A DNA stretch of 30,766 bases from a virus: positions 1 to 30,766 of IMG/VR virus record IMGVR_UViG_3300008262_000210; one strand, given 5' to 3'. Positions 18,765-28,600 of the stretch are shown here, one piece after another. The position numbers and the translations under genes are program-made. The notes beneath the pieces are model-generated. The model was not told the DNA's origin and did no database searches. It saw nothing but the letters and a program-made list of their open reading frames with translations. Positions within the stretch are counted from its first letter, which is position 1. Every line of letters starts with the position of its first letter.

Positions 18765-21572
18765 TTATGATTTTTGTATTCCGTACAAACGAAATGTTCC
18801 AGATGTAAAAGTTCCAATATTTGGCCTAAATCTAATTCTTGTTACTACTGCAGCTGTTGATTCTGTTCCACCACCAAGAGTAAAATTGTTGTTTAATGAA
18901 GTATCACTAGAACCATTATTTTGTCCTACCCAAGTACATCCCTGTGACCAACCAGTTGTTGAATTTAAATTGTATAAATTTATAGTACCAGACCGCATAT
19001 TTACGTTGACGTTAGATGAACCTCTGGTAATAACAAAATAACCAGTTTCTCCATTAGCAGTAAAATCAGAACCATTGGAAGAAGCGTAAATATAAGTAGT
19101 ACGATAAGTATTTTCTTGATAAGCCCCAGATTTATAAAACAACATCTCCAATCGTGGATTGCTAAAAGAAAAACTAACATTTTCAAATATGACAATGTAA
19201 TCATCGTAAGTAGAACTAAAGCCACTTGTAAAATCTAATGTCGATGGAGTGCCAGAAATAGTCTGCACAGAAATAAACGTCATTGCACCAGCACTAGCTG
19301 CCACCCAAGTTGGTGCGCTTGTTCCATTGCTTTGTAGAAATTGACCAGAAGAACCAGCAGATGTGTATGCGTGAGCAGAACCTGTACCATATCCAACACC
19401 ACCAGCAGTTGCTGTGGCTGTAGAGTTTGTTCCACCATTAGCAATTGGAAGTGTTCCAGTTACACCAGTAGTTAATGGAAGTCCAGTAGCATTGGTTAAT
19501 GTTGCAGATGTTGGCGTTCCTAATATTGGAGTAACTAGCGTTGGGCTTGTAGCAAAGACATTAGCACCAGTTCCAGTTTCATCAGTCAATACTGCTGCAA
19601 AGTTTGCACTTGTTGGCGTTGCTAAAAATGTTGCTACGCCTGTTCCTAAACCTGATACGCCTGTTGAAATTGGCAAACCAGTTGCGTTTGTTAAAGTACC
19701 GCTAGAGGGTGTTCCCAATTGAGGAGTGGTCAGGACAGGGCTTGTCAGAGTCTTGTTTGTCAGAGTTTCAACACCTGTTAATGTAGCAAAGCCACCTGCT
19801 GTAAACGCTGCGCTAGTCCATGTTGAGCCTGTCCACACAAACAAGTTATTAGTCGATGTATTCCAGTACAAAGCACCTGTGAGCAAAGCATTACCATCGT
19901 TGTCAACAGATGGTGCAGATGCTTTAGAGCCTAAATATCGGTCATCAAAGGCATCGTAAGTGTTAGCAGCATCAGTAGCACTAGCAGCAGCATTTGTTGC
20001 GCTTGTAGAGGCATTTCCTGCGCTTGTAGAGGCATTGGATGCACTCGTTGAAGCGTTGGATGCTGAAGTCGCAGCAGCAGCAGCACTTGTCGCAGCAGAT
20101 GTTGCACTACCTAAGATGCCATCAACATAAGTCTTAGTGGCAGCGTCTTGGTTATTGGTAGGGTCACCCAATCCAGTAATCTTAGACGTACCCATCGCAA
20201 TAGCACCACTCATCGTGCCACCAGTAGTCGATAACTTGCCACTCAGAGAAGTATCAACTTCAGTCTTTGTGTAAGCATCTGTGATACCGAAACCAGAGAT
20301 AGTCGTAGGATTCGTACCTGCTGTGATACGTCCATAAGCATCAGCCGTAACAGACTTGTATGTGCCAGCAGTAACAGCAGTTGTAGCCAAATCAATGTTG
20401 TCCGAATTAACAACAATACGGCTAGAAGACGCTGTTCCAACATCTAGTGTGTTACCTGTCTTTGTAAGACCTGCACCCGCAGTAATCTGACCTGCGCCAG
20501 AGAACTGAGCAAAGGTAATTGATGTACTACCCAAAGTACCGCTTGTTGGAATAGTACAGATAAATCCGTTATTGCCGTTTACTGTACCGCCCTCAACAAA
20601 GGTGTAAGCAGCTACCAACTCAGCATAAGTGTCAGCGTCTGTTGTTCTAGTCCATGAACCAGATGCACACAAGTAGATACCATTGTTAGAAGCAGTAGTC
20701 TGGTCTTTAACCAATACTCGGTCACCTGCAATAACAGAAACTCCGTCTATGGTCTGTGCGCCAGATAACGTAAGGTTTGCAGTAGAAGCAGCAACCACAG
20801 ACGCTTTGGCATCAATACCTTGGGCAATAGCGTCTACATAAGACTTGGTTACAGCATCAGCATCAGCCGTAGGAGTACCAAGACCTGTAATCTTGTTTGT
20901 ACCCATAGCGATAGCACCAGACATAGTGCCACCAGACAGATTTAGCTTCAAAGCGTCAGCAGTATCTACATAACCCTTAGTCGCTGCATCAGATGCGTTA
21001 ACAGGTGTAGCCAATCCTGTGATTGTTCCTACTGTCCCAGAGGACATATCCAATGTGCCATCAATCGTGACGTTATTGAATGTAGAAGTTCCTGTAGCCG
21101 TTGTGACGTTACCAGAGACATTGCCTGTCAGGTTACCTGTGACATTACCTGTTACAGCACCTGTGTGTGTTCCAGTGGTGTTACCAGTTACGTTACCTGT
21201 CAAACCACCAACAAAGCCTGTTGAGGCAGTTACTGTTGTTCCTGTGATAGCTTGGGCAGATGAGCCACCAATCACCGCACCATTGATTGTTCCACCAGTA
21301 ATAGTGGCAGACGATGATGTGAGTGGGCCTGACAGACCAGCCGTAGCCGTTAAAGTACCTGTTAGCGTAGATGTTCCAGTAACAGATAAGTTACCACCTA
21401 CAGTTACATTGTCACCAGCAGAACCATCTTGAAAGTTCTTCAACTGAGCCATCAATGTACGAATAGCATTGTTGACCAATGATGGGGCCATACCCTCCGC
21501 TAAGTTAATACTGTTAATGTCAGTATTGTTATTAGCGGTACTGCTGTATTCTGAAATCTTTGTCTTTGCCAT
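18765..21572 (-). CDS. Tail fibre/receptor-binding protein (935 aa)
   Basis: The N-terminus ([20 protein letters not shown] and [20 protein letters not shown]) is the virion-attachment type of podovirus fibres. The shaft contains beta-helical TGNVTGN repeats (~130-165), and two copies of [12 protein letters not shown](N/S)KITGLG...DA.TK.YVD. There is an Ala/Ser-rich coiled stretch ([17 protein letters not shown]). A predicted globular tip lies at 764-935, starting [20 protein letters not shown]. The tip DNA (about 18765-19283) looks richer in A/T than the shaft. It sits last among tail genes, followed by the small assembly-type gene. Confidence 0.88.
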   Translation of the reverse strand: MAKTKISEYSSTANNNTDINSINLAEGMAPSLVNNAIRTLMAQLKNFQDGSAGDNVTVGGNLSVTGTSTLTGTLTATAGLSGPLTSSSATITGGTINGAVIGGSSAQAITGTTVTASTGFVGGLTGNVTGNTTGTHTGAVTGNVTGNLTGNVSGNVTTATGTSTFNNVTIDGTLDMSSGTVGTITGLATPVNASDAATKGYVDTADALKLNLSGGTMSGAIAMGTNKITGLGTPTADADAVTKSYVDAIAQGIDAKASVVAASTANLTLSGAQTIDGVSVIAGDRVLVKDQTTASNNGIYLCASGSWTRTTDADTYAELVAAYTFVEGGTVNGNNGFICTIPTSGTLGSTSITFAQFSGAGQITAGAGLTKTGNTLDVGTASSSRIVVNSDNIDLATTAVTAGTYKSVTADAYGRITAGTNPTTISGFGITDAYTKTEVDTSLSGKLSTTGGTMSGAIAMGTSKITGLGDPTNNQDAATKTYVDGILGSATSAATSAAAAATSASNASTSASNASTSAGNASTSATNAAASATDAANTYDAFDDRYLGSKASAPSVDNDGNALLTGALYWNTSTNNLFVWTGSTWTSAAFTAGGFATLTGVETLTNKTLTSPVLTTPQLGTPSSGTLTNATGLPISTGVSGLGTGVATFLATPTSANFAAVLTDETGTGANVFATSPTLVTPILGTPTSATLTNATGLPLTTGVTGTLPIANGGTNSTATATAGGVGYGTGSAHAYTSAGSSGQFLQSNGTSAPTWVAASAGAMTFISVQTISGTPSTLDFTSGFSSTYDDYIVIFENVSFSFSNPRLEMLFYKSGAYQENTYRTTYIYASSNGSDFTANGETGYFVITRGSSNVNVNMRSGTINLYNLNSTTGWSQGCTWVGQNNGSSDTSLNNNFTLGGGTESTAAVVTRIRFRPNIGTFTSGTFRLYGIQKS

Positions 21573-21580
21573 GTTAGTCC

Positions 21581-23143
21581 TTATTGGATACCCAAAAGAT
21601 TGCGCTGTTCTTGGTCTAAATCTTCCATAGACAATAGACCTCTAGCAGTTACTGGTGTTACAGCCCTAAATGGACTACCAACTGTTTGTGGGATGCCACC
21701 AGTACGCATCATATTAGTTAAGTCTTCCACGCTACCTCTACGCATATTAGTAGCTAACCCACGAGAGCCAGCAGCACCAATAGTTAAAGGAATTCCAATC
21801 ATAGGTGCTAATGCTGTAGTTCCAACACTAAGACCAACTGGAACTACACCAGTAGGCGCAAAGCGACCAAAGAACTTCAGCATATTTTGAACATTACCAC
21901 CCTTGGCAGCTTTCTCAATAGCGTCCTGTTCATCCTTGGTAAACAATCGCATTTTCTTGTCATTCTTAGCAAGTTGGCGCAATTGTTTAGCAAGTGAGTT
22001 TTCTTCACCAGACTGAGTAAATTTACTCTTATCTAGTTTAGCCTCGTTAAGCATATCCTCAAAGACTTCAGACTTCTTCATCTTTGAGTAAGCGTTACGA
22101 GCCTCAGACCACAACTGACCTGCGTTTTTCATGTCTCCAGAAGCAATTGATTCTTTAGGGACAGTCATCAGGTAGTTATCGTAGTCATCCAAAAGAATAG
22201 ATGCCATCCGTCTTTCTTCTGGCTCAATACTTTTTTGACCAGAACGAATCATCTTACGCAATGCTTGAAGTTCAGTCCAATCTTTAGGTTGAGCAGTAGA
22301 AGTAAGTTCTTCAATAGCACCAGCAACTTTTGGAAATGCTTTAGGCGTATATCCCTCTTGCCTCAAGCCCTTGGCAATATCATCCATTGCATTAACAAAC
22401 TCATCAGTTTTTAACTGAACACCAGACCTTTGAAGTTGGTCATATCTGTCTGTTGCAATTCTGTCTAATGCTTGAGTAGATAATGCTTCTTGTTTTTGAG
22501 GACGCTTAACGCTACCAGCAGTACCTGTAGCCAATGTAGTAGCTGCGCCATATAAAGGATTACCAGTAGCTTCTGTAACTGTTTGACCAGACATAACAGC
22601 AGTAGGAGTCACAATCGCTTGTGTCTTAGGGGCTACAGCAAGTTGCTCTGTTACTCCACGAGTAACAGGAGATGCAGCAGTTGTAGATGCTTTAATCAAA
22701 GCAGGAATAGTTCTAGCCACACCTGTCATTGCTTCTAATCCACCACCAACAACTCGCTCAGTTGGTGTTTGTGTTTCTGGCGCAGCAGGTACACCAGAAC
22801 GAGTCATCAAGTTTTGAATAGCTTGAGATGCTGGAATAAAACGCTTATCAGTAAATGGAGAAGCAATTACATTTAATAGCGCATTGACTGCATCAGCAGC
22901 AGGAACAGCCATTGAGCCTACAAGAGCACCCAATGGGCCACCATAAGAGCCAATCTGTGCGCCAGCTAATGTTGGTGCAACAGCACGATAAGTTAAACCA
23001 GCACCACGCTCAAATGATTCTCTAAGTGTTGGAGATTTAGGCTGACCTTGATTAAGAACAGCTAAACCAGCATCGGAAACTTTAGTTAAGTCTCCTGATT
23101 GCAAAGCCAACAGGTCACTATCAGATAATTGAGTTAAGTCCAT
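21581..23143 (-). CDS. Virion/ejection-type protein (520 aa)
   Basis: The start [20 protein letters not shown] is followed by amphipathic Gly/Ala/Pro-rich helices ([20 protein letters not shown], 60-79) and a long helical middle with [20 protein letters not shown]. Such modular helical proteins with glycine zippers are typical of podovirus inner-core or ejection proteins. It is TAATG-coupled to the 420-aa gene and precedes the fibre. No enzyme motif is seen. Assignment is by composition and context. Confidence 0.7.
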   Translation of the reverse strand: MDLTQLSDSDLLALQSGDLTKVSDAGLAVLNQGQPKSPTLRESFERGAGLTYRAVAPTLAGAQIGSYGGPLGALVGSMAVPAADAVNALLNVIASPFTDKRFIPASQAIQNLMTRSGVPAAPETQTPTERVVGGGLEAMTGVARTIPALIKASTTAASPVTRGVTEQLAVAPKTQAIVTPTAVMSGQTVTEATGNPLYGAATTLATGTAGSVKRPQKQEALSTQALDRIATDRYDQLQRSGVQLKTDEFVNAMDDIAKGLRQEGYTPKAFPKVAGAIEELTSTAQPKDWTELQALRKMIRSGQKSIEPEERRMASILLDDYDNYLMTVPKESIASGDMKNAGQLWSEARNAYSKMKKSEVFEDMLNEAKLDKSKFTQSGEENSLAKQLRQLAKNDKKMRLFTKDEQDAIEKAAKGGNVQNMLKFFGRFAPTGVVPVGLSVGTTALAPMIGIPLTIGAAGSRGLATNMRRGSVEDLTNMMRTGGIPQTVGSPFRAVTPVTARGLLSMEDLDQEQRNLLGIQ

Positions 23144-24405
23144 TATCCACCGCCTTTTCTGCGTCTTTCAATTTCTGCTTGAATAGCATCTTGGCTTGGC
23201 AATCCACCACTTGCAGGGGCAGTTGGCAACTTAGGTATTGGTGCAGTAATCTGACTTGCAGCACGACCTGATGCAACTTCAGCAGATTTAAGCAAGTTGT
23301 TAAGACGCTCTTGCTTTGTTTTAACTGTTGTTGCGCTATCTCCCAATTGTGGGAAATATGATTTCTTGTAACCAGCCAACTGTTCACGGCTATAAGCAGC
23401 ACCAGTTCCTAATGTCAATGCCGCATCAAGAATATCCTCTTGCGCTGCTTCAACAACTTGTCGTTGGTCTGTATTTAATTTGTTTGGCAAAAAGTCTGTG
23501 CGTGATACAAAACGAGCAATTTCTGCTGGTGTACTTGGCATGGCGGCTTTAGGGTCTAAACCAATAGCTTCATTCATTTGTCCAACGCTGAAGTTCAAGC
23601 GACTTGCCAATGTTGCAGCTTTACGCTCACCCTCATTAGGCATATTGATTGTTGTGCTTGGACGCTTCTGGTCTTGCAATTGAATGTAAGCTGCCTGTTG
23701 ATTTTTAGGCAACTTCATAAAGTCTTGAAACTCTTTGATTGAAGCCGCAGGTGCATCAGGTGCTGTATAAAGAACACTCATGTCATCTTTATCAAGAACA
23801 ACATTTCCTACTGTTACAGTATCACGCTTCTTAGAACCAGCAACCAATCTTGGAGGCATACCAGCAGAAATCTCATAAAGCGCACCATTAACTTCTTTGT
23901 ACTCTGGTTGCAATTCTTTAAGTGCTTTACGTCCTTCAGCAGAACCCATCAGTTGTGGTGCAATACGAGCCAAATCAAAGCCAGCAGGTCTAGCAGCTAC
24001 AGCAGGTGTCTCACCCATGTAGCGACCATCTTCCTCAACCATCTGAGCAGGTCTAGCCATAACTTCTGGCGTAACACCTTGACCAAGAACGCCTTGAATA
24101 CGTCTTTGCTCAGCTAATGCTTGTTGCTCTAACTGACGCTTACGAATCATCTCTTGCAGTTGAGCATTTTGCAATTGCTCTTGCAAAGCACCTTGCATAC
24201 CGCCTTTGTAGGCTTGCTGACCAGCTTGCAATCCTTGAGCAATAGACTGACCAGTATTCCCACCTTGGAATAAACGCCCTGCTAGGGCATACAAGGCTTG
24301 TGCTTGTGCATCGTCACGATTACGAGCAATGTCAGCCTGTGACATACCGAGCAGACCCATTGTGTCTGCACCGCCTGTACCGAAAATGTCTAATAGTCCA
24401 GCCAT
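23143..24405 (-). CDS. Virion/ejection-type protein (420 aa)
   Basis: The segments MAGLLDIFGTGGADTMGLLG and AQALYALAGRLFQGGNTGQS (35-54) give an N-terminal hydrophobic/glycine-rich segment. A Q-rich helical part (LQEQLQNAQLQEMIRKRQLE) and a folded middle (FMKLPKNQQAAYIQ, PSTTINMPNEGE) follow. Similar proteins in SU10-type or P22-like genomes occupy the internal-protein slot. The start follows the 309-aa gene by 8 bp. No catalytic motif recognised. Confidence 0.7.
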   Translation of the reverse strand: MAGLLDIFGTGGADTMGLLGMSQADIARNRDDAQAQALYALAGRLFQGGNTGQSIAQGLQAGQQAYKGGMQGALQEQLQNAQLQEMIRKRQLEQQALAEQRRIQGVLGQGVTPEVMARPAQMVEEDGRYMGETPAVAARPAGFDLARIAPQLMGSAEGRKALKELQPEYKEVNGALYEISAGMPPRLVAGSKKRDTVTVGNVVLDKDDMSVLYTAPDAPAASIKEFQDFMKLPKNQQAAYIQLQDQKRPSTTINMPNEGERKAATLASRLNFSVGQMNEAIGLDPKAAMPSTPAEIARFVSRTDFLPNKLNTDQRQVVEAAQEDILDAALTLGTGAAYSREQLAGYKKSYFPQLGDSATTVKTKQERLNNLLKSAEVASGRAASQITAPIPKLPTAPASGGLPSQDAIQAEIERRRKGGG

Positions 24406-24413
24406 GTTAGTCC

Positions 24414-25316
24414 TTAGAAATCAAGCCAACCAGTTGGAGAAGTAGCAGCATAGTTGGTTGCAGCGTTATATGCAGCATTTGGGCCACTTAGCCAATTAGA
24501 TGCGCTATTCCACAAGTTACTAATGCCTTGTTGACCACCTAAGTTTTTATACAAGCCACCACCAACAGCAGCAAGACCTAATAGGTTTTGCAATGATGAT
24601 GTATCTGCTGCGCCACTAGCTGTAGACTGACCAACTCGTCCTAATGGGTTTCCATAAACCAACGATAGGTAGTTCTGTAAGTTTTGTTGTGGTTGGTTTT
24701 GCAAGAAGTTAAACTTAGCAATATCTGCTTGAGTTTGTGCGCCTGTGTATCCCTCACGGATTTGACCTGCTTGCAACATATTCTGAATGTCTTGGTAATC
24801 AGCTTGAGCCATTTGAGGCGCAGCCATCGTAGCAGCTTGCTGTCTTGCTCTCTCATCAGCGTAATTCTGGTAAGCCAGTTGACCAGCAGTATTAGCCAAT
24901 TGTTGACCAAACTGACCAGTTGCCCTGTCTTGCAATGAACCCATAGCACCAGAGCCATAACGCCCTGCTAGGCTAGACTTAGATGCAATGTCACCTAAAG
25001 TTGTTTGAAACTGAGTCTCAGCAGCCTTGGCAGCAGGTTGAAATGCACCTTGAAAGAAAGGGTTTCCACCTAGAAAACCACCAGAAACTGTGTTCTGTAG
25101 CTGATTCTGAGCAGATTGAAGTAAGGGATTACCCAAACGGGCACGAGCCTCTAAAGCCTGTAGACCAGTTTGAGTGGTAGTGCTAGGGCTTACATAAGTC
25201 TGACCACCATAGTACTGAGGCCCACCGCCCTGATAGGCTTGCTGTGCTTGCTGTAAGCCATACGAAAGGTAGGGCTGAATTGTTGGGTCAATTGACGATG
25301 TGGTAGTGGTAGCCAT
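24414..25316 (-). CDS. Tail/internal virion protein, Gln/Gly-rich (300 aa)
   Basis: The ATG at 25316 (MATTTTSSIDPTIQPYLSYG) is preferred because TAGGAG lies 6 nt upstream. The frame extends to 25343. Content is Q/A/G/Y-rich helices (LQQAQQAYQGGGPQYYGGQT; TTLGDIASKSSLAGRYGSGA), a family found in many uncultured podoviruses in the internal-protein position. It is probably part of the ejected set with the next two genes. Function unproven. Confidence 0.75.
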   Translation of the reverse strand: MATTTTSSIDPTIQPYLSYGLQQAQQAYQGGGPQYYGGQTYVSPSTTTQTGLQALEARARLGNPLLQSAQNQLQNTVSGGFLGGNPFFQGAFQPAAKAAETQFQTTLGDIASKSSLAGRYGSGAMGSLQDRATGQFGQQLANTAGQLAYQNYADERARQQAATMAAPQMAQADYQDIQNMLQAGQIREGYTGAQTQADIAKFNFLQNQPQQNLQNYLSLVYGNPLGRVGQSTASGAADTSSLQNLLGLAAVGGGLYKNLGGQQGISNLWNSASNWLSGPNAAYNAATNYAATSPTGWLDF

Positions 25317-25385
25317 CTTTACTCCTAGAGTTTCGGATTCCAAGATGGGTCATCCACGGAATCCATTATACATAAATTATTAAAA

Positions 25386-26159
25386 TTAACCAATAATTGC
25401 ATACCGATATGTCTTATTGGCAGTCGAATTTGCAAAGTGGGTTATCGTAGCCGTACCCTGTCCTTGGGAACTAGCGTAAATGTTTGTCAATGCTGATGGA
25501 GAGATGTAGTTCATCGTAGTAATCAAAGACGCTGTAGATGGGTAATTTGTACCAGCAGCGTAGGCTTGAAGACTTACTAATGCACTATCTGCTTCCCACC
25601 AAAGTTCAATGTAATCATTTGCATTTAGGCTTAAATAATAGTTCCATCCAACCAAACCACGACCATCAACTGAGCCATGTTTACTAGGTACAGCAAAGAA
25701 TCCTGTTGAGCCAGTAAGGTTAGTTCCGTTAACTTTTATCCAAACCCTTACATCATGGTCTTGCGAGTCAGTATTCTCAAACTGACCAGACCATTGAAAA
25801 TTATAAATGCCTGTGTTTTTGACATTCATCCTAGAACTATTGGATAAAGTTATGCCATTGGAAAAGTCCGTAGTGTCCATCGTCATTGCATAGGCAGTAT
25901 TTGCTGCAGCAAGAGTTTGGTCAACAAGGCTTTGGAAAGCCCCATAAGGCATATAGTCCGCATTGGCGGCAGCAGACGCTGGCGCAAACAAGATAACGCT
26001 GTCTGGGCCTATCCTTCTGTCTGTCAACGTAGTAGTTAAAGCACCACCTGTCGCTAGAGTCAAAGTCCCTGTGTTATTGGTCTTTCCATCCATGATGCCA
26101 CGGACAACTTCAGCCACAGCCCTCTGGTCACCACCAAACGCAGGTAGGCTTCTAAACAT
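25386..26159 (-). CDS. Tail-associated beta-sandwich protein (257 aa)
   Basis: The start MFRSLPAFGGDQRAVAEVVR is followed by GKTNNTGTLTLATGGALTTT (28-47), a motif common in short phage appendage proteins. A C-terminal region (TGIYNFQWSGQFENTDSQDH ... GRGLVGWNYYLSLNANDYIE) has the look of a C1q/TNF-like jelly roll. It is coupled by a 1-bp overlap to the tail-hub-type gene. It may be a head-fibre or tail-spike-like decoration. The gap 25344-25385 holds nothing else. Confidence 0.7.
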   Translation of the reverse strand: MFRSLPAFGGDQRAVAEVVRGIMDGKTNNTGTLTLATGGALTTTLTDRRIGPDSVILFAPASAAANADYMPYGAFQSLVDQTLAAANTAYAMTMDTTDFSNGITLSNSSRMNVKNTGIYNFQWSGQFENTDSQDHDVRVWIKVNGTNLTGSTGFFAVPSKHGSVDGRGLVGWNYYLSLNANDYIELWWEADSALVSLQAYAAGTNYPSTASLITTMNYISPSALTNIYASSQGQGTATITHFANSTANKTYRYAIIG

Positions 26160-27598
26160 CAGCGCACTCCCTGACCTGTCACATCAACATCCACAGCCAC
26201 AGCGTTCTTCCAATCTGCGCCAGTAGGAACAACTTGAATACGATGATAACGCCCTGCGCTACGCAAAGAAACCCTGTTCTCTGAGTCGGCAGCTACTGGA
26301 GTCCCAAAGGTAACGTCTTGGCTTAACAATGTGCGAGAAGCTACAGCAATCGTTGCAGAGCCATTGTCTACCTGTGGTCTAGCCAAAGTCACTACAGACT
26401 GCCCACCAAGGTCAATATCGCCAGTAGCAATGTTTCCTGTAAGACTTGCACCTGTGTAGGTATAAACCTTTGCACCTAGCGTACCACCAAGGAAATACTT
26501 ACCACCCACATACAAACGTGAATCTAAACTTGTCGTCAATGCGTCAATAGATGCGTTAATGCTATCTAATTGCTCAAGAGTTACAGCAGTCGTAGATGCC
26601 TCAGACAAGTAATCAGTACCTGCGTCTGCATAAGTCCATCTCTTTGTAGCAAAGTTGTAAATGATTAGTTTACGATTTCCGTCTGTAGCTACATAGTTCC
26701 AAATCACCAACTTACGGATAGGGTCAACAGCAGCAGACATAGAACCATAATCAGATTCTGATGCGTCATCAATAAAGAATCGGTCAACCTTCTCACTACC
26801 GATTGGCTGAACAGTCTGACCATCACACAGATAAAAACCATCGTCTGATAGGAAGAATGTAATCCCTTGGTACTGTGCAATAGAACCTGCAACCATACAT
26901 CCCTTATTACGAGAGATGTTGTCAAACTGGAATATGAACGGAGTACCCACATAGGTCATTCGGCTAATGGCTCTTTCTAAGAACACCAAACCAAACTCAC
27001 CACCACGGATTCCGACAATCTGTCCACCATCAGGAATATCTTGATAGTCAGACTGAGTGTTTACATTCTCTACCCAATCAGTCTCGTTATTAATAGCTGA
27101 CCAACGAACACGATATTGTTGTTGTGCAGAAGATTCATAAGTATTAGCGCAAACCACAAAGTCACGCACAACAGTAATGAACTTAGCAATAGGCGCAGAA
27201 GCACTTAAATTAGCAAATGCTGTAGAAGTTCCTAAAGTCCATGCTTGTAATACATCAGCATTGTTAGTTGTGATAACAGTCTTACCAAACTGAGTAAAAC
27301 GAACCTTGTCGTTAATACCAGTAGTCATCCCTGTCTTAACTTGAGTCAATGCGCCTACGCCATCTACTGTGTAAATCTTAGATGCACCAGAAGTAAACAA
27401 CTGAGTTGTAGAGTCTGGATTCTTGGCAGCGTACAAAGAAACCAAATCCTCGGCAGCAGTACCAGAGAACGCTACAGCACTAGGGAAAGGCCCATATCCA
27501 ACAGCCTGAGAAACCACGTTCTTAGCGTTAGTCAATGCACCAGTAATACCTGATTGGTCAGGCATCCACTCACCTAGTTGAATTCTTTGTGTAGCCAT
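26159..27598 (-). CDS. Tail hub/stabilisation protein, P22 gp10-like by position (479 aa)
   Basis: The ATG at 27598 (MATQRIQLGEWMPDQSGITG) lies just after the adaptor stop (27600) and is the likely start. The frame extends to 27655 inside the adaptor gene. Repeated beta segments (LFTSGASKIYTVDGVGALTQ; GIRGGEFGLVFLERAISRMT; ITFFLSDDGFYLCDGQTVQP; KLVIWNYVATDGNRKLIIYN) suggest a beta-propeller, as in P22 gp10. It would close the portal-adaptor channel. Family assignment is inferred from fold pattern and gene order. Confidence 0.72.
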   Translation of the reverse strand: MATQRIQLGEWMPDQSGITGALTNAKNVVSQAVGYGPFPSAVAFSGTAAEDLVSLYAAKNPDSTTQLFTSGASKIYTVDGVGALTQVKTGMTTGINDKVRFTQFGKTVITTNNADVLQAWTLGTSTAFANLSASAPIAKFITVVRDFVVCANTYESSAQQQYRVRWSAINNETDWVENVNTQSDYQDIPDGGQIVGIRGGEFGLVFLERAISRMTYVGTPFIFQFDNISRNKGCMVAGSIAQYQGITFFLSDDGFYLCDGQTVQPIGSEKVDRFFIDDASESDYGSMSAAVDPIRKLVIWNYVATDGNRKLIIYNFATKRWTYADAGTDYLSEASTTAVTLEQLDSINASIDALTTSLDSRLYVGGKYFLGGTLGAKVYTYTGASLTGNIATGDIDLGGQSVVTLARPQVDNGSATIAVASRTLLSQDVTFGTPVAADSENRVSLRSAGRYHRIQVVPTGADWKNAVAVDVDVTGQGVR

Positions 27599-27599
27599 A

Positions 27600-28220
27600 T
27601 TAGATGTATGTAGTTTGCATTGCCAAAGGAACGCCAGAGAATTGACCCTTCTCATCAGAACGAGTCAACGAACCCATAGCCCTGTCAAACATAGTTCCCC
27701 ATGTATTGATTCGAGCATCGTTCATCAAATAAGGCTCGGCTTCAATCAAAGCACCATACAAGAGCAAGTCAGGACAAACAGTCAAGAATGTATTACTTGT
27801 GTTTGATGTACTCAAGAAAGGAGGCGCAGCAGAGTAAACCAAACTCAATGTGTAAGCAAAATCAGGAATAGGTGCTAACTTAAATGTGCTTGCCAAGACT
27901 GTGTAATCCAATGGCTTACCTGCGTCCATGCTTCGTGAGTTACGAGAGAACAAAGACGGAGATTCATAGTTCAATGGGAATACAGGATTACCTGCAACCA
28001 CAAAATCTTTTACTTCTAAGAAGTCAGATGGGATATTAACTGTAGCAGTCCCAGATGTGCAGGTCAAAGATGTAGAAGTCAACATCTGACGAATACGCAA
28101 GTCTCTGCGTAAGCGTACTTCTGCCAAACGGATAAAGTCTGGAATCTGAGTCGTTAGGTCTGAACGAGCCAAGTATTCTGCAATAGTTGTCTGTAGTTCA
28201 GCATAGGTAGTAAAACTCAT
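27600..28220 (-). CDS. Head-tail adaptor, SU10/P22 gp4-type (206 aa)
   Basis: The start MSFTTYAELQTTIAEYLARS, then QIPDFIRLAEVRLRRDLRIR (25-44) and PSDFLEVKDFVVAGNPVFPL is the conserved beginning of the SU10-type adaptor family (related to P22 gp4). The length of about 200 aa matches. It binds the portal underside and the tail hub. ATGA overlap with the 101-aa gene and 1-nt gap to the hub gene place it in the expected order after the capsid. Confidence 0.85.
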   Translation of the reverse strand: MSFTTYAELQTTIAEYLARSDLTTQIPDFIRLAEVRLRRDLRIRQMLTSTSLTCTSGTATVNIPSDFLEVKDFVVAGNPVFPLNYESPSLFSRNSRSMDAGKPLDYTVLASTFKLAPIPDFAYTLSLVYSAAPPFLSTSNTSNTFLTVCPDLLLYGALIEAEPYLMNDARINTWGTMFDRAMGSLTRSDEKGQFSGVPLAMQTTYI

Positions 28221-28522
28221 ACAACTCCTGTTCTAGTGCGCCATGCACGATTCATTGGGTCATTCAAGAAAAGAGCAAAACGCTTTTCATCCAAAACAGC
28301 ATAACCACGCATGATGCCTTGTTTGTTTAGGTCATCAATCACAGTCAAAGGGATAGATGCAACCTTGTTGCCAAACAAATTATCAGACCATCTTGCTCGT
28401 TCATCAAAGGAGTTATATTCCTTTTTATTCTGCTCAATAATGGCAGATACATCTTGACGAGTTTGGATAACAATTCCACCCTCACCATCGGCATGAACAG
28501 CAGTTTCTCGAATGTTTGTCAT
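28217..28522 (-). CDS. Small head-region protein (101 aa)
   Basis: The start MTNIRETAVHADGEGGIVIQ is followed by TRQDVSAIIEQNKKEYNSFD and LDEKRFALFLNDPMNRAWRT. It has no signature of a capsid stabiliser, yet the same type of protein follows the major capsid in many SU10-like podoviruses. Its start lies downstream of the capsid terminator, so it is expected to be made less than the capsid. It ends in ATGA overlap with the adaptor. Confidence 0.78.
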   Translation of the reverse strand: MTNIRETAVHADGEGGIVIQTRQDVSAIIEQNKKEYNSFDERARWSDNLFGNKVASIPLTVIDDLNKQGIMRGYAVLDEKRFALFLNDPMNRAWRTRTGVV

Positions 28523-28550
28523 AGTGCAATTCTATCAGTTTGACTAGAAA

Positions 28551-28587
28551 AGAAAATGCCCCAGAGGGTTAGTCTGAGGCATTTTTT
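28551..28587 (-). terminator. Intrinsic terminator after the major capsid gene
   Basis: The minus strand has AAAATGCCTCAG, a 9-nt loop, and CTGGGGCATTTT followed by CTTTTC, a 12-pair stem (one G-U). It begins about 14 bp after the capsid stop (28601). The A-run before and T-run after make it nearly symmetric. Partial read-through would supply the tail genes. Confidence 0.85.
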
Positions 28588-28600
28588 AGGTCACACCAGA

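Noticed and set aside
19414-21432. Several plus-strand open frames opposite the tail fibre (for example 19414-19722 and 21019-21432)
   Set aside because: Val/Pro-rich shadows of the repetitive fibre gene; no ribosome sites and no operon on this strand here.
27599-27655. Longer N-terminus of the tail-hub gene
   Set aside because: It lies inside the adaptor gene, and ATG 27598 (MATQRIQ) starts right after the adaptor stop.
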